From Ancylostoma caninum (lineage: Eukaryota; Nematoda; Chromadorea; Rhabditida; Ancylostomatidae): a stretch of 64,000 nucleotides of DNA. The DNA lies in contig JBAJFG010000015.1 of the NCBI GenBank assembly GCA_037903475.1, positions 1-64,000 of the forward strand, given 5' to 3'. A model generated the notes under the pieces. That model worked only from the letters and a program-made list of their open reading frames with translations. It was not told the origin of the DNA and did no database searches. The position numbers were made by a program, and so were the translations under genes. Shown in pieces: positions 23,601-34,944 of this stretch (position 1 is the stretch's first letter; the number at the start of each line of letters is the position of its first letter).

Positions 23601-25735
23601 ATTCTATGTGGGGGTAATCAGAATCGATAGTACAGTACTATTTTTGGATAAATTCAAAATAGTCGATTCTCTATTGGTCATAATGATGTGAATTTCCTCA
23701 AAAAATCTTTCAAATCATCCTATTTTCTCTTGTCGTTATGCGTTATGTTTAATGATTACGATCAAGGTCTTGGAATATACTACTTTACAAAATGTGTATG
23801 GAAGCGAAGCTCAATTAATTTCATTTTAGCTTCATCTTGTGCATGTATCTGATAAATATGATCCCAGCTTAAATATGAGTCTTTCCGGGAATGTAGCGGT
23901 GGTGAGTTGCTCTCGTAGATGCTTTTCTGATTTTGGTTTATTCTTATCACGCATCATTATCCATAGGTGGCTGTTCCATTCCAAGTAGGAGATCCTGAGG
24001 CGGCTCTTGATGGGATTAAAAATCTTTTCGTGGAGGAGAATTCGACAGGTCTTTCTTCTTGCATTACCGATAGCATATCAGAGCAGATTGAACAGTTATT
24101 CTATTTCATCAAAAATGTGTTTCTATATAACACACCTTCAGATTTTTTTCTGGCATTAGAGAGAAAATTACCTGCGAAATCCCCGTTACGCATCCCTTTC
24201 TGCTTTACTTTCCTCATGGAAAACTGCTCTTGAAAAAGAACTGTTAGCACGAAAGTGTGGGAGAAAATTTCATTTTGAAATTCGTTATTTTAGAGTTATC
24301 AGGAAAGGTCTCCTTTAGTCCCAGTGTCCTCCTGCCTACAGATACGAAGACATTCTATAGATATTCAGGTACGTTGTTCCATTCGCTTCTTTCTAATGTT
24401 TATGTGAGTGTTCACGCTGTATAGATGAGAATACTAAGGTTGTACGACTTTTTTGATTTTTGAAAGTAGGATATATCAAAGGACCCGTCCAACTTCCTGA
24501 TTTTCAAAAAAAAAAAAAAAAAAGAAAGGAAAGTGAGAGACCCACCGACTTCACAGTAGTAAACCCTCATGGATGTAACACCACCTCGCCTGTAAAGGTA
24601 AACCTGCTGAATTACATCAAATTATTCTTTAAGGATCCCTCACCACTCCACCATGCACAGAGGGAGTCACATGGACAATCATGGCAGAACCAGTCCTTCT
24701 AACAGCTGAGCAGGTACAGCTCAGTTCAAGTTGTTCTTTAATGAGACGCTTCAGATATTAGTGCCTGTTCCTGAGAGCTTTCACCATTGTGGAAGAAAGT
24801 CTCATTCTGGTTCGCGAACATAGCATTTCTAGCGGCGGGAATTGGACCCCATCGTTTGTGCGTTAGAGCGAGAACTGGTCTCCGGCCTTTCTAACCCTAC
24901 CATTGTCCTGAAGTTCCTAATTTTTATGCGGTTTGTAGATCCGTGCGCTTTTGTAGAATATTAGTACATCAACTAGTCTAGAAGATGTGAACGTGGGGAC
25001 CAGTTTTCGCCGCCTCATTTGTTTTATGTGCTCGTTAGTTATAGAATTTTTTGACTGCTTGTTCAGCTAACTGCCCTAAGGGGTGCTCAAAGTCAAGATG
25101 ACTCAGTGGAGGGGCATAACTCCAGAAAGATTCAATCCATGAATGGCAGGAAGTTGTACCTCAACAAGTTAGTTAATTTCTTTCCTTACTAATAGACTGA
25201 AAGGTATTTTTTCGATAGCAAAAATAGGAGTAGCTCCTCTTTTTTTTCAGTGCTACACTAATTTTTTTTCGGATAAAACATTTAGAACCTCTCATTTTTT
25301 TCCTGGCTCCATGTGGATTTCCACTGGATGCCCTTCCTCTAATTTCCATTAAGGCCCACTTATTTCAGGGCTGCGCGAATTTTCCTCGAAGAAGACGCGT
25401 TGAGCAGAGTGCTGATTATTTTTGGGCTGCTCGTCCTGCTAATGATAGCACCGCCTCTATTGATTTTATGGGTGATCTACAAGAAGACAACTCTGCCCAA
25501 TCCCAATCTTTCGGCGAGTTCCATGACTACGCAACAAACTGAAGCACCTCGGGCAGAGCACGGATTCACGAGGGCTGAGCTGGAGGTGCCGAGGGAGGAG
25601 CCCACGACGTCGTCTGCCTCCCAGGTGCGGCCGAGTCCAGCCGGGGAACGGACTCCATCCTTACGCCATGGTCGTGTTTATGAGGCTTTATGTGTCTCTC
25701 CAGAGGAGGAAGTGCTTCCTTACCATGGTGAATAA
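20689..25735 (+). CDS. Alpha-carbonic anhydrase, type I membrane protein, 399 aa, 11 exons
   Basis: It hydrates CO2 to bicarbonate, probably at the cell surface or in the secretory lumen. Exons: 20689-20785, 20968-21063, 21959-22048, 22335-22382, 22435-22526, 23830-23901, 23967-24048, 24294-24368, 24634-24713, 25067-25167, 25369-25735; all phases agree. A signal peptide ([15 protein letters not shown]) leads into QSPVDL. Zinc ligands are the two His of LHFHW and the first His of LHLVH (read AELHLVH across the exon junction). The Glu of SEHT and the Thr pair of SLTTPPC are also kept, so activity is expected. At the proton-shuttle position (GHxV in human CA II) the alignment gives GRSV, an Arg. 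After [11 protein letters not shown] comes a ~23-residue membrane helix ([20 protein letters not shown]) and a ~90-residue cytoplasmic tail. Introns 3 and 4 use GC donors. Confidence 0.92.
21582..21606. repeat. AAAT microsatellite
   Basis: About six AAAT units in intron 2 of the carbonic anhydrase gene. Confidence 0.8.
23090..23400 (-). repeat. Dispersed repeat copy 2, in carbonic anhydrase intron 5
   Basis: It carries TTGTGGGCGGAGC near 23127 and its inverse GCTCCGCCCACAA near 23310, with blocks resembling 16850-17100 and 58510-58760 between. The outer motifs make it a candidate MITE with short inverted ends. Confidence 0.5.
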
Positions 25736-26379
25736 GTTCCGCCCACTAACAATTCACATCGTGGGAACTTTTTTTTGTGATATGTGATATGTGATATGTG
25801 ATTACAAATTGTTCTCTGTAATTAAATGTAATTGTAATTCCACCAAGTTGAGGCTACTGATGCGCGCACAACGCAGTGCACTTCCCTGCTGAGCGGCTAA
25901 CCCTGTGTAATGGGCTAGTGGATGAGTTTGGATTATTGGGCGCCACCAACAGCCAATTCTGCTCTGCGTTGAAAGGTACTGCTCCGCGCAGGCCTATTCT
26001 AATAGCTGGAAGATTTGCATGTCCTTTTGAGAACTTTAGCTTTTCCTCAGGCCTCACATCTTCCTAGTTTGTGCTTCCCTTCTCACCCATTTCTCTCAAA
26101 CTTGGACTTGATTTATTTTTCGAAACTTCGTTTATTTAAGGATGCTAACTGTATAATTCTGAATTTTCTATGAGTTCCACGCAACTTTTTGTTTTTTTTT
26201 TAATGTTTCGAATGTGATTTTCTTTTAGGAAGCTATAAATGCATGAATGATATACTGTGGAACACTTCAGTATGTTATCTCACTGCTATATACGGAATGA
26301 TTCGGCCTCTAAGTGGGTTTCTTCCACGTTAGAGCCAGCCCTCATGCAGATGTTCATTCGGAAAATTTCGACATATTCT
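25736..26379. other. Intergenic, 3' of carbonic anhydrase gene
   Basis: It holds a short GTGATAT tandem (about 25777-25803) and otherwise no recognisable feature. Confidence 0.5.
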
Positions 26380-27170
26380 GATGTTTTGGAGGACGTATAT
26401 ACGTATGTACATGGAATTCGTATCTAGCGATGAATAAGCGCGAAACGCACAAGAAGTCCACGAAAACAGGGTGCATGCGCTCTACCTCCTGCCAGTTTAC
26501 GTCAGTGGATCCTGCCAGGCGGAAGTCATTCTCGCACGCCCAGGTAACCGCGCCTATACGTGGACTTGCGGGGACGATCCAGAACGCCCACACTGGCATT
26601 TGCGTCCAAGGCAGTATCTTCGCAGGCGGGTGAAAAATCTTGGTGTTCTACTCACTGTTGTAGCTGTCTTGCAACCCACTACCCAGTAAACGAGACTTAC
26701 CTCAGAAGCTAAATTTCCATATGTGCTTCTTCTAAATCAGAAGAGTTGTCTTCTTTCAAGAGTGGAACTTTTTATTATTCAGTTATAGTATAATTGGCGC
26801 CGGATTACAGCATCTTCTCTCCTAAGCTAATCATGGCTAAAGCAATGTAACGTTTATTATCATCAGCTGGGTCGGAAGAAGAAGTGGAGAAGTTCATGTG
26901 GGAAAGAAAACTTCGATAAAGCGTAATAAATGGGAAGAGGAGGTTAGAAAGGATTACTTACCGAAGGGCAGATGCCTGCCAACGCTGCAAGCCGAAAATG
27001 CATGAAGGATTCTGGTTACCAACTTTGTAGGCCCTCCTGCTCCACCAAGAAGAAATGACGATCCGTCTGAAGGAAATAAGATGGCTTGAAACGGAAAAGC
27101 AGCAACTGCTCTCTGTATTTTGTTTCAGTATGGACAATAGGCAGCACACCAATAAATATTCGGGCAAGAG
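26380..27170 (-). repeat. Diverged duplicated segment (partner 36380-37040) with a splice-bounded candidate exon
   Basis: The segment matches 36380-37040 in the same orientation over about 650 bases with many changes. On the minus strand a stretch from about 27065 to 26964 is bounded by CTTCAG and GTAAGT and encodes WWSRRAYKVGNQNPS...FGLQRWQA. The partner encodes WWSKRTYKVGIQS...FGLQHWQA but has lost the GT donor. I do not recognise the peptide. This could be one exon of an unknown gene duplicated here, or a repeat that resembles one. Confidence 0.45.
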
Positions 27171-27691
27171 GTGAGTGATCTTGTAATAGATGGAATAAAC
27201 TCTAATCTAGAATTGTCTAAGCCGATAATTACAGATTTTGCATCCTTCACAAGCATGTCATTGTGATACTGGGAGTATGACTAGGACACGCAGCTTTGAA
27301 ACATAGGCCAGTCATGGATGCACAGAGCGAATCCTCCTTTCCGTAGCATGAGAGTAGGTAAAATATCGATAAAGTGAAGCAATAAGACCACTTAACATTC
27401 CAACTAACAACACTAATGGCCACAGCTAATCTCAGCAATTTCACAGGAACGTACCCCGCCCACCATCATTCACCCACAAAAAGCAAACAAATATCATGCC
27501 ACTAGCACAAACAGTACAGTATTACTAAAACAATTAGTACAAAATTATTGTAGTTCTAAACATTATGAAACGTGGACAGGAAGTTCTTGGATGTTGTTGG
27601 CTATGTGGGAGTAGTATGTTTCAACACTGGCCCCTGTTCAAACAACTGCGCAAATATGCATAGTACTAAGGGACAGTATTCCAAGAATCAG

Positions 27692-27698
27692 TATAAAA
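27692..27698 (+). promoter_or_regulatory. TATA box of astacin A
   Basis: TATAAAA lies 108 bases before the ATG. The same box in the same context precedes astacin B (35052-35058, minus), C (44421-44427) and D (52711-52717, minus), so all four copies carry their promoter. Confidence 0.6.
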
Positions 27699-27805
27699 GA
27701 GGCTCGTTTTTGCAGCTAAAGCACTGACGACCTCTTCCACTACAACAGTTCCAGCTCTCACTTCAATTCTCGATATTAAATTTTAAGCAATTTCCTTTGT
27801 TCAGA

Positions 27806-30493
27806 ATGAGACTCCTAATACTCCTCCTGTTGTTGTCCGTCTGCGTAAGCGCAGGTTTTTTCGACACGAAACTTGGTCAAAAAATCAAGGGAGTGGTGGA
27901 TAAAATAAAAACGGTAAGGAATTCGATCATATTCCAAGCAAGCCTAGCTTGCTTGTTGTCTTCCACTGATGGAAAATAAATTATACTTCAGAAGTTGAAC
28001 AGCACCGCTCTTCTTGCAATTCGCGAAAAAATACATGGACTGAAAGAGAAGATAAAGGCAAAGTTGACACTTTCTCCAGAGCGGAAGGCAATCTTGTCCG
28101 AACTACTGAAGGTACAAGCAAGTTCAAGTGGAAGTGACACGTTAATTGAACGAATTCTACAAAAATACATTTCAGCAAATTACTTCTATCAAGAAGGATC
28201 ACATTTCGTCTAAGGGTGACTCGATTGAAGAAATTAATGCCAATAATGAAATAGGAGAGCTGTTGTATCAGGGCGACATAGTTCTAACACAGTCAGTTCG
28301 CGTTGGAACCTTATTGAATGGCAAAGAACCAATGAAATACTCATCGCACTCTTTCAGTGAACAAGCTGATGAAATCGTGCAAGACACTGAAGATGAAGGA
28401 AGTAATCGCACAAAACGTCAAGCGTTCCGTGACCAAAACTACCCTCGAACATTGTGGTCAAATGGAGTGAACTACTTCTTCGATCCTAGTGCATGTTGGT
28501 ATCATACATGTTGCTCTTTCAATGAAAGTCCGGCCCACAAATATTATAACCGTTCAGCTCCGGTAGTGCGAAGCGTTTTCACCAAAGGAGCAAGACTTTG
28601 GATGAAAGACACATGCATTGACTTCCGCGAGAACAGCGATGGTATGTTTGGAATAAGTTGAGAATTGTTATTTCAATGAAAGATGGTCTAGCACACAAAT
28701 TCACCTACGTTTTAGCACCTGATAGGATTCGGGTCTTTAAAGAGGACGGTTGCTGGTCATTCGTCGGTAGGCTGGGCAAACAGCAAGACTTATCCTTGGG
28801 AGATGGTTGTGAAACAGTAAGGATTTTTTACTTAGTAATGCAAAGAGTAACTGCTATAATTGTTCTGCAATATGAAGAGAAATTCATAACTAAATCCTCC
28901 AGCAATCCTTCTTCTGACCATTTCATCACTCTATCCACCTAGGTCGGAACAGCTGCCCACGAAATTGGACACGCTATCGGTTTCTTCCATACACAGTCGA
29001 GGCATGATCGTGACAGCTTCATAACCTTTAATGTTCAAAACGTGAAGGTAATAGCTATCATTGTTGGAGAACTGCATGCAAAGTACAAAGGGATCGAAAT
29101 TTGCAGCCAGACTGGGTAGATCAGTTTACTAAACAAACCACGGCAACCAACGAGAACTACGGGATACCATACGACTACGGAAATATTATGCATTATGGAG
29201 CGAACAGGTTTCTAACATCGTAGAGAATGGTCACTTGTCATTTCTTTTCTACGCCAACAACATCTCTTTCAGCGCATCGTACAATGGGAAACCTACTATG
29301 ATTCCGAACGACCCTAAATATATCGAGACACTCGGTTCCCCCATAATATCTTTCTACGAACTGCTTATGATCAATCAGCACTACGGTTGCATGAGTAAGC
29401 TTACATCAACTGGTTTGGAAGTATGAGGTAACATGCGGGCGAAACAATTCAGAAAGGTGCGATCCAAATAACTCTGCAAAATGTGCGATGGGAGGATTTC
29501 CGCACCCTCGAGACTGCTCCAGGTGCATATGTCCTAGTGGATACGGTGGCCGTCTATGCAATGAACGCGTATGCATTAGAGCTCTCCTTACGAATTCTTC
29601 TCCAATTACAGTGATAGAACTCCAATAGAAACGGTAATTTTAGCCAGCCGGGTGTGGAAAAGTGTACCAAGCAACTGCGCAGTACCAGACCCTCACTGAT
29701 GAGATAGGAAATCCTCCTAAGGCTGGACAAAGGCCGAAAGAAGATATGGACATGTGCAACTATTGGATCACGGTAACAATCTTAGCTAGCACTAATGCGA
29801 CTGATGCTCACATATTTTACTGAAGGCACCTGCTGGAGCAAGAATCGAAGTCAAACTCGTAGGATTCACGAAGGGCCTTGCTGTTGATGGATGCTCATAC
29901 GCAGGAGTAGAAATAAAGACTCACTCCGATCAACGTCTCACCGGCTATAGGTACAGCCCAACAGTTCTAGTCGGCAGCAGCAAATCTGGCTCCCTGACTC
30001 GACCTTTTTCAAGGTTCTGCGCTCCAGAAGACGCTGGGGTCACTCTGGTATCGAAACACAACATCGTGCCGATTATAACGTACAACAGGTTTTATGCAAC
30101 GAAGACGGTTATCCAGTATCGAATCGGTGAGTATCTTGGCCTCGAAAACGGGCTTTCAACTTCCTTTAGCACATACCATCAAGGCTACCTGCTGTAGTGC
30201 AAAGAATTTTTTTCGGGACAACCGCATATAATGTCAATTATTCAGTTTCCGGAGGTCAGCCAATGCCTCAGCCCAGGCCGAATCCTGGTCAGCCAATGCC
30301 TCAGCCTAAGCCAAATCCCAACTGTGTGGACAATCAGCAGTAAGCAAGAGTTACACTTTATGTGTAATCCCTGAATTATGTTTATTTGTTCAGATGCGCC
30401 GGTCTTGTGAGGGCAAAGGACTTCTGCAACAGTAGATCGTTCCCCGACTCAGTCAAGCAAGGGCTTTGCCCGAGATCATGTGGATTCTGCTGA
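27806..30493 (+). CDS. Astacin-family zinc metalloprotease A (signal-pro-astacin-EGF-CUB-ShKT), 620 aa, 12 exons
   Basis: Secreted endopeptidase of the nematode NAS type. Exons: 27806-27913, 27992-28111, 28176-28641, 28716-28816, 28943-29047, 29107-29207, 29273-29394, 29453-29568, 29644-29772, 29826-30126, 30246-30339, 30394-30493; phases agree throughout (1863 bases). It has a signal peptide ([16 protein letters not shown]) and a propeptide with an aspartate-switch motif (LYQGDIV) and a furin site (NRTKR). The catalytic domain has [19 protein letters not shown] and the Met-turn YGNIMHY. An EGF-like region ([12 protein letters not shown]), a CUB domain, a Pro-rich linker with two QPMPQP units and a six-Cys ShKT domain (ending CPRSCGFC) follow. 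AATAAA is at 30512-30517. In hookworms such enzymes act in tissue invasion, feeding or moulting; the role here is inferred. Confidence 0.92.
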
Positions 30494-30521
30494 AATTTCT
30501 AATTTTATTGCAATAAATTTT

Positions 30522-31458
30522 TCAAGCATGACATAACTTACATCGTTGCAAATACTGAAGCATTCCAACTTTATATAATCTAATATACTTCTGTCTCTGA
30601 GCCTCATTTTTGATTAATAATTCTTGGTTTATTGAGGAGCTCCGTTCACAGTTTATTCCGGCTAGCTTTCGGCAATTAATGCCTTCGTCAGACCTTAATT
30701 TCATACAACACAACATTATCGGCATGCAAACAAATCATCGGCATGCAAACAAACACAAGCGAATTGACAACGGTACCGTGTGGTGAGACGAGAAAAGATG
30801 ACCCTAGTGCTAACACAGTGACGTTAACCTCTACAAGAGAACTTATTTTAACTGAAGGAGTTGACTACAAAGAAGGAACGAGGCCTCACCCCTCTCTGGC
30901 GGTAGTAGAGTGGGTGTTACTGAGACCAGGACGCGAGTGAGCCAAGCAATCTAATCAGCTGATCAAGCGTAACACTTCTTTTAGCTCCTCTTTGGTGTTT
31001 ATTTCTGGTAGACTCCTTCTTATTTCCCTGGCTTCCATTATCTTTCTCTCCAACGTCCTCGTGAGGTTACGGTGGAGAACGCGGACCGTAAACACAGGTG
31101 GCGGTAAGTTCGTGTGCCTTAGAGTCCGATGCCTCGAAAAACTTTCTTTCGGGTATGAAGCAGGGTTTGCCAACGCCCGCCTGTGTCCATCTAGCCTTCC
31201 GCGCAGCGGCCTCATCGTTTCTCCGATATACGTTTTACCACATCCAGCGCATTTAATCATATATACAGTACCCCGAAGGTCGCAGATCTTCTCCTCAGTG
31301 CAGTAACGACAGTCCGTTTCGAGGCACTTATTCTCGTAAATGCGTGTGGACGTGAGCAGGTCTTTCAACGTCGGTGGAGAGCGGAATACAAGTCGAATGG
31401 GCAGTCGCGATTCCCTCACAGCCTGATTTATTTTCCGAGCACAACTCTCTCCCACATA
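30522..31458 (-). mobile_element. 5'-truncated Penelope-like element at palindrome 1 centre
   Basis: On the minus strand 31458-30955 encodes the C-terminal GIY-YIG endonuclease of a PLE (GTVYMIKCAGCGKTYIGET), with the Cys-rich lead-in CLETDCRYC, ending LKEVLRLIS-stop. The element's terminal region with a hammerhead-like core follows at 30522-30950. No reverse transcriptase remains; the 5' cut falls at the palindrome spacer. The frame is open about 78 bases further upstream, but that part is antisense of the other arm. Confidence 0.8.
30666..30691 (-). ncRNA. Hammerhead-ribozyme-like core in PLE terminus
   Basis: On the minus strand the core reads CTGACGA, then a GGCA/TGCC helix, then GAAA, matching the hammerhead pattern CUGANGA-helix II-GAAA. 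PLE terminal repeats are known to carry hammerhead motifs. Cleavage competence has not been shown. Confidence 0.55.
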
Positions 31459-31459
31459 T
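31175..31459 (-). other. Unique spacer of palindrome 1 (285 bases)
   Basis: Between the inverted arms lies one copy of the central part of the PLE endonuclease, including the GIY-YIG motif. Only this part is not mirrored. Confidence 0.8.
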
Positions 31460-32112
31460 GTTGGCAAACCCTGCTTCATACCGGAAAGAAAGTTTTTCGA
31501 GGCATCGGACTCTAAGGCACACGAACTTACCGCCACCTGTGTTTACGGTCCGTGTTCTCCACCGTAACCTCACGAGGACGTTGGAGAGAAAGATAATGGA
31601 AGCCAGGGAAATAAGAAGGAGTCTACCAAAAATAAACACCAAAGAGGAGCTAAAAGAAGTGTTACGCTTGATCAGCTGATTAGATTGCTTGGCTCACTCG
31701 CGTCCTGGTCCCAGTAACACCCACTCTACTACCGCCAGAGAGGGGTGAGGCCTCGTTCCTTCTTTGTAGTCAACTCCTTCAGTTAAAATAAGTTCTCTTG
31801 TAGAGGTTAACGTCACTGTGTTAGCACTAGGGTCATCTTTTCTCGTCTCACCACACGGTACCGTTGTCAATTCGCTTGTGTTTGTTTGCATGCCGATGAT
31901 TTGTTTGCATGCCGATAATGTTGTGTTGTATGAAATTAAGGTCTGACGAAGGCATTAATTGCCGAAAGCTAGCCGGAATAAACTGTGAACGGAGCTCCTC
32001 AATAAACCAAGAATTATTAATCAAAAATGAGGCTCAGAGACAGAAGTATATTAGATTATATAAAGTTGGAATGCTTCAGTATTTGCAACGATGTAAGTTA
32101 TGTCATGCTTGA
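31460..32112 (+). mobile_element. Inverted partial copy of the PLE 3' part
   Basis: It mirrors 30522-31174: the last ~70 codons of the PLE endonuclease (to 31679) and its terminus, now in plus orientation. It lacks the GIY-YIG motif and is not functional alone. Confidence 0.8.
31943..31968 (+). ncRNA. Hammerhead-ribozyme-like core, mirrored copy
   Basis: Same core as at 30666-30691 in the opposite orientation (CTGACGA, GGCA/TGCC helix, GAAA). Confidence 0.55.
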
Positions 32113-32140
32113 AAAATTTATTGCAATAAAATTAGAAATT

Positions 32141-34944
32141 TCAGCAGAATCCACATGATCTCGGGCAAAGCCCTTGCTTGACTGAGTCGGGGAACGATCT
32201 ACTGTTGCAGAAGTCCTTTGCCCTCACAAGACCGGCGCATCTGAACAAATAAACATAATTCAGGGATTACACATAAAGTGTAACTCTTGCTTACTGCTGA
32301 TTGTCCACACAGTTGGGATTTGGCTTAGGCTGAGGCATTGGCTGACCAGGATTCGGCCTGGGCTGAGGCATTGGCTGACCTCCGGAAACTGAATAATTGA
32401 CATTATATGCGGTTGTCCCGAAAAAAAATTCTTTGCACTACAGCAGGTAGCCTTGATGGTATGTGCTAAAGGAAGTTGAAAGCCCGTTTTCGAGGCCAAG
32501 ATACTCACCGATTCGATACTGGATAACCGTCTTCGTTGCATAAAACCTGTTGTACGTTATAATCGGCACGATTCTGAATTTCGATACCAAAAGGACTGTT
32601 AGCGTCTTCTGGAGCGCAGAACCTTGAAAAAGGTCGAGTCAGGGAGCCAGATTTGCTGCTGCCGACTAGAACTGTTGGGCTGTACCTATAGCCGGTGAGA
32701 CGTTGATCGGAGTGAGTCTTTATTTCTACTCCTGCGTATGAGCATCCATCAACAGCAAGGCCCTTCGTGAATCCTACGAGTTTGACTTCGATTCTTGCTC
32801 CAGCAGGTGCCTTCAGTAAAATATGTGAGCATCAGTCGCATTAGTGCTAGCTAAGATTGTTACCGTGATCCAATAGTTGCACATGTCCATATCTTCTTTC
32901 GGCCTTTGTCCAGCCTTAGGAGGATTTCCTATCTCATCAGTGAGGGTCTGGTACTGCGCAGTTGCTTGGTACACTTTTCCACACCCGGCTGGCTAAAATT
33001 ACCGTTTCTATTGGAGTTTTATCACTGTAATTGGAGAAGAATTCGTAAGGAGAGCTCTAATGCATACGCGTTCATTGCATAGACGGCCACCGTATCCACT
33101 AGGACATATGCACCTGGAGCAGTCTCGAGGGTGCGGAAATCCTCCCATCGCACATTTTGCAGAGTTATTTGGATCGCACCTCTCTGAATTGTTTCGCCCG
33201 CATGTTACCTGATACTTCCAAACCAGTTGATGTAAGCTTACTCATGCAACCGTAGTGCTGATTGATCATAAGCAGTTCGTAGAAAGATATTATGGGGGAA
33301 CCGAGTGTCTCGATATATTTAGGGTCGTTCGGAATCATAGTAGGTTTCCCATTGTACGATGCGCTGAAAGAGATGTTGTTGGCGTAGAAAAGAAATGACA
33401 AGTGACCATTCTCTACGATGTTAGAAACCTGTTCGCTCCATAATGCATAATATTTCCGTAGTCGTATGGTATCCCGTAGTTCTCGTTGGTTGCCGTGGTT
33501 TGTTTAGTAAACTGATCTACCCAGTCTGGCTGCAAATTTCGATCCCTTTGTACTTTGCATGCAGTTCTCCAACAATGATAGCTATTACCTTCACGTTTTG
33601 AACATTAAAGGTTATGAAGCTGTCACGATCATGCCTCGACTGTGTATGGAAGAAACCGATAGCGTGTCCAATTTCGTGGGCAGCTGTTCCGACCTAGGTG
33701 GATAGAGTGATGAAATGGTCAGAAGAAGGATTGCTGGAGGATTTAGTTATGAATTTCTCTTCATATTGCAGAACAATTATAGCAGTTACTCTTTGCATTA
33801 CTAAGTAAAAAATCCTTACTGTTTCACAACCATCTCCCAAGGATAAGTCTTGCTGTTTGCCCAGCCTACCGACGAATGACCAGCAACCGTCCTCTTTAAA
33901 GACCCGAATCCTATCAGGTGCTAAAACGTAGGTGAATTTGTGTGCTAGACCATCTTTCATTGAAATAACAATTCTCAACTTATTCCAAACATACCATCGC
34001 TGTTCCTCTTTAAAGACCCGAATCCTATCAGGTGCTAAAACGTAGGTGAATTTGTGTGCTAGACCATCTTTCATTGAAATAACAATTCTCAACTCATTCC
34101 AAACATACCATCGCTGTTCTCGCGGAAGTCAATGCATGTGTCTTTCATCCAAAGTCTTGCTCCTTTGGTGAAAACGCTTCGCACTACCGGAGCTGAACGG
34201 TTATAATATTTGTGGGCCGGAGTTTCATTGAAAGAGCAACATGTATGATACCAACATGCACTAGGATCGAAGAAGTAGTTCACTCCATTTGACCACAATG
34301 TTCGAGGGTAGTTTTGGTCACGGAACGCTTGACGTTTTGTGCGATTACTTCCTTCATCTTCAGTGTCTTGCACGATTTCATCAGCTTGTTCACTGAAAGA
34401 GTGCGATGAGTACTTCATTGGTTCTTTGCCATTCAATAAGGTTCCAACGCGAACTGACTGTGTTAGAACTATGTCGCCCTGATACAACAGCTCTCCTATT
34501 TCATTATTGGCATTAATTTCTTCGATCGAGTCACCCTTCGACGAAATGTGGTCCTTCTTGATAGAAGTAATTTGCTGAAATGTATTTTTGTAGAATTCGT
34601 TCAATTAACGTGTCACTTCCACTTGAACTTGCTTGTACCTTCAGTAGTTCGGACAAGATTGCCTTCCGCTCTGGAGAAAGTGTCAACTTTGCCTTTATCT
34701 TCTCTTTCAGTCCATGTATTTTTTCGCGAATTGCAAGAAGAGCGGTGCTGTTCAACTTCTGAAGTATAATTTATTTTCCATCAGTGGAAGACAACAAGCA
34801 AGCTAGGCTTGCTTGGAATATGATCGAATTCCTTACCGTTTTTATTTTATCCACCACTCCCTTGATTTTTTGACCAAGTTTCGTGTCGAAAAAACCTGCG
34901 CTTACGCAGACGGACAACAACAGGAGGAGTATTAGGAGTCTCAT
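32141..34944 (-). pseudogene. Astacin metalloprotease B, damaged copy
   Basis: It has the same 12-exon plan as copy A, with ATG at 34944-34942 and TGA at 32143-32141. The signal peptide, propeptide, [11 protein letters not shown] motif and promoter are present. Two lesions: (1) a 114-base tandem duplication (33891-34004 and 34005-34118) that adds a spliceable 40-base partial exon 4 and would break the frame unless skipped; (2) in the CUB exon (about 32568-32606) a patch of sequence differs from the other copies and is one base longer. The shifted frame stays open through the exon but meets a stop in the Pro-rich exon, losing the ShKT domain. It may yield a shortened protease or nothing. Confidence 0.8.
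33891..34118 (-). repeat. 114-base tandem duplication inside astacin B
   Basis: Two head-to-tail copies of the end of exon 3, intron 3 and the start of exon 4. A few bases differ between the copies (AACTTATTCC against AACTCATTCC). Confidence 0.9.

Larger units (their letters stand above)
27433..31174 (+). repeat. Palindrome 1, left arm (contains astacin A)
   Basis: The arm is the near-identical inverted copy of 31460-35318. It starts just upstream of GCAATTTCACAGGAAC and ends inside PLE sequence at 31174. Base-level matching is visible through genes, introns, flanks and PLE DNA. Confidence 0.9.

Noticed and set aside
27981..28202. Minus-strand ORF repeated in all four astacin copies
   Set aside because: It recurs only because the genes are duplicated; it is antisense to astacin exon 2 and the following intron.
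31374..31679. Plus-strand ORF resembling the PLE endonuclease end
   Set aside because: It is the mirrored arm of the palindrome and lacks the GIY-YIG core, so it is a fragment and not a separate gene.
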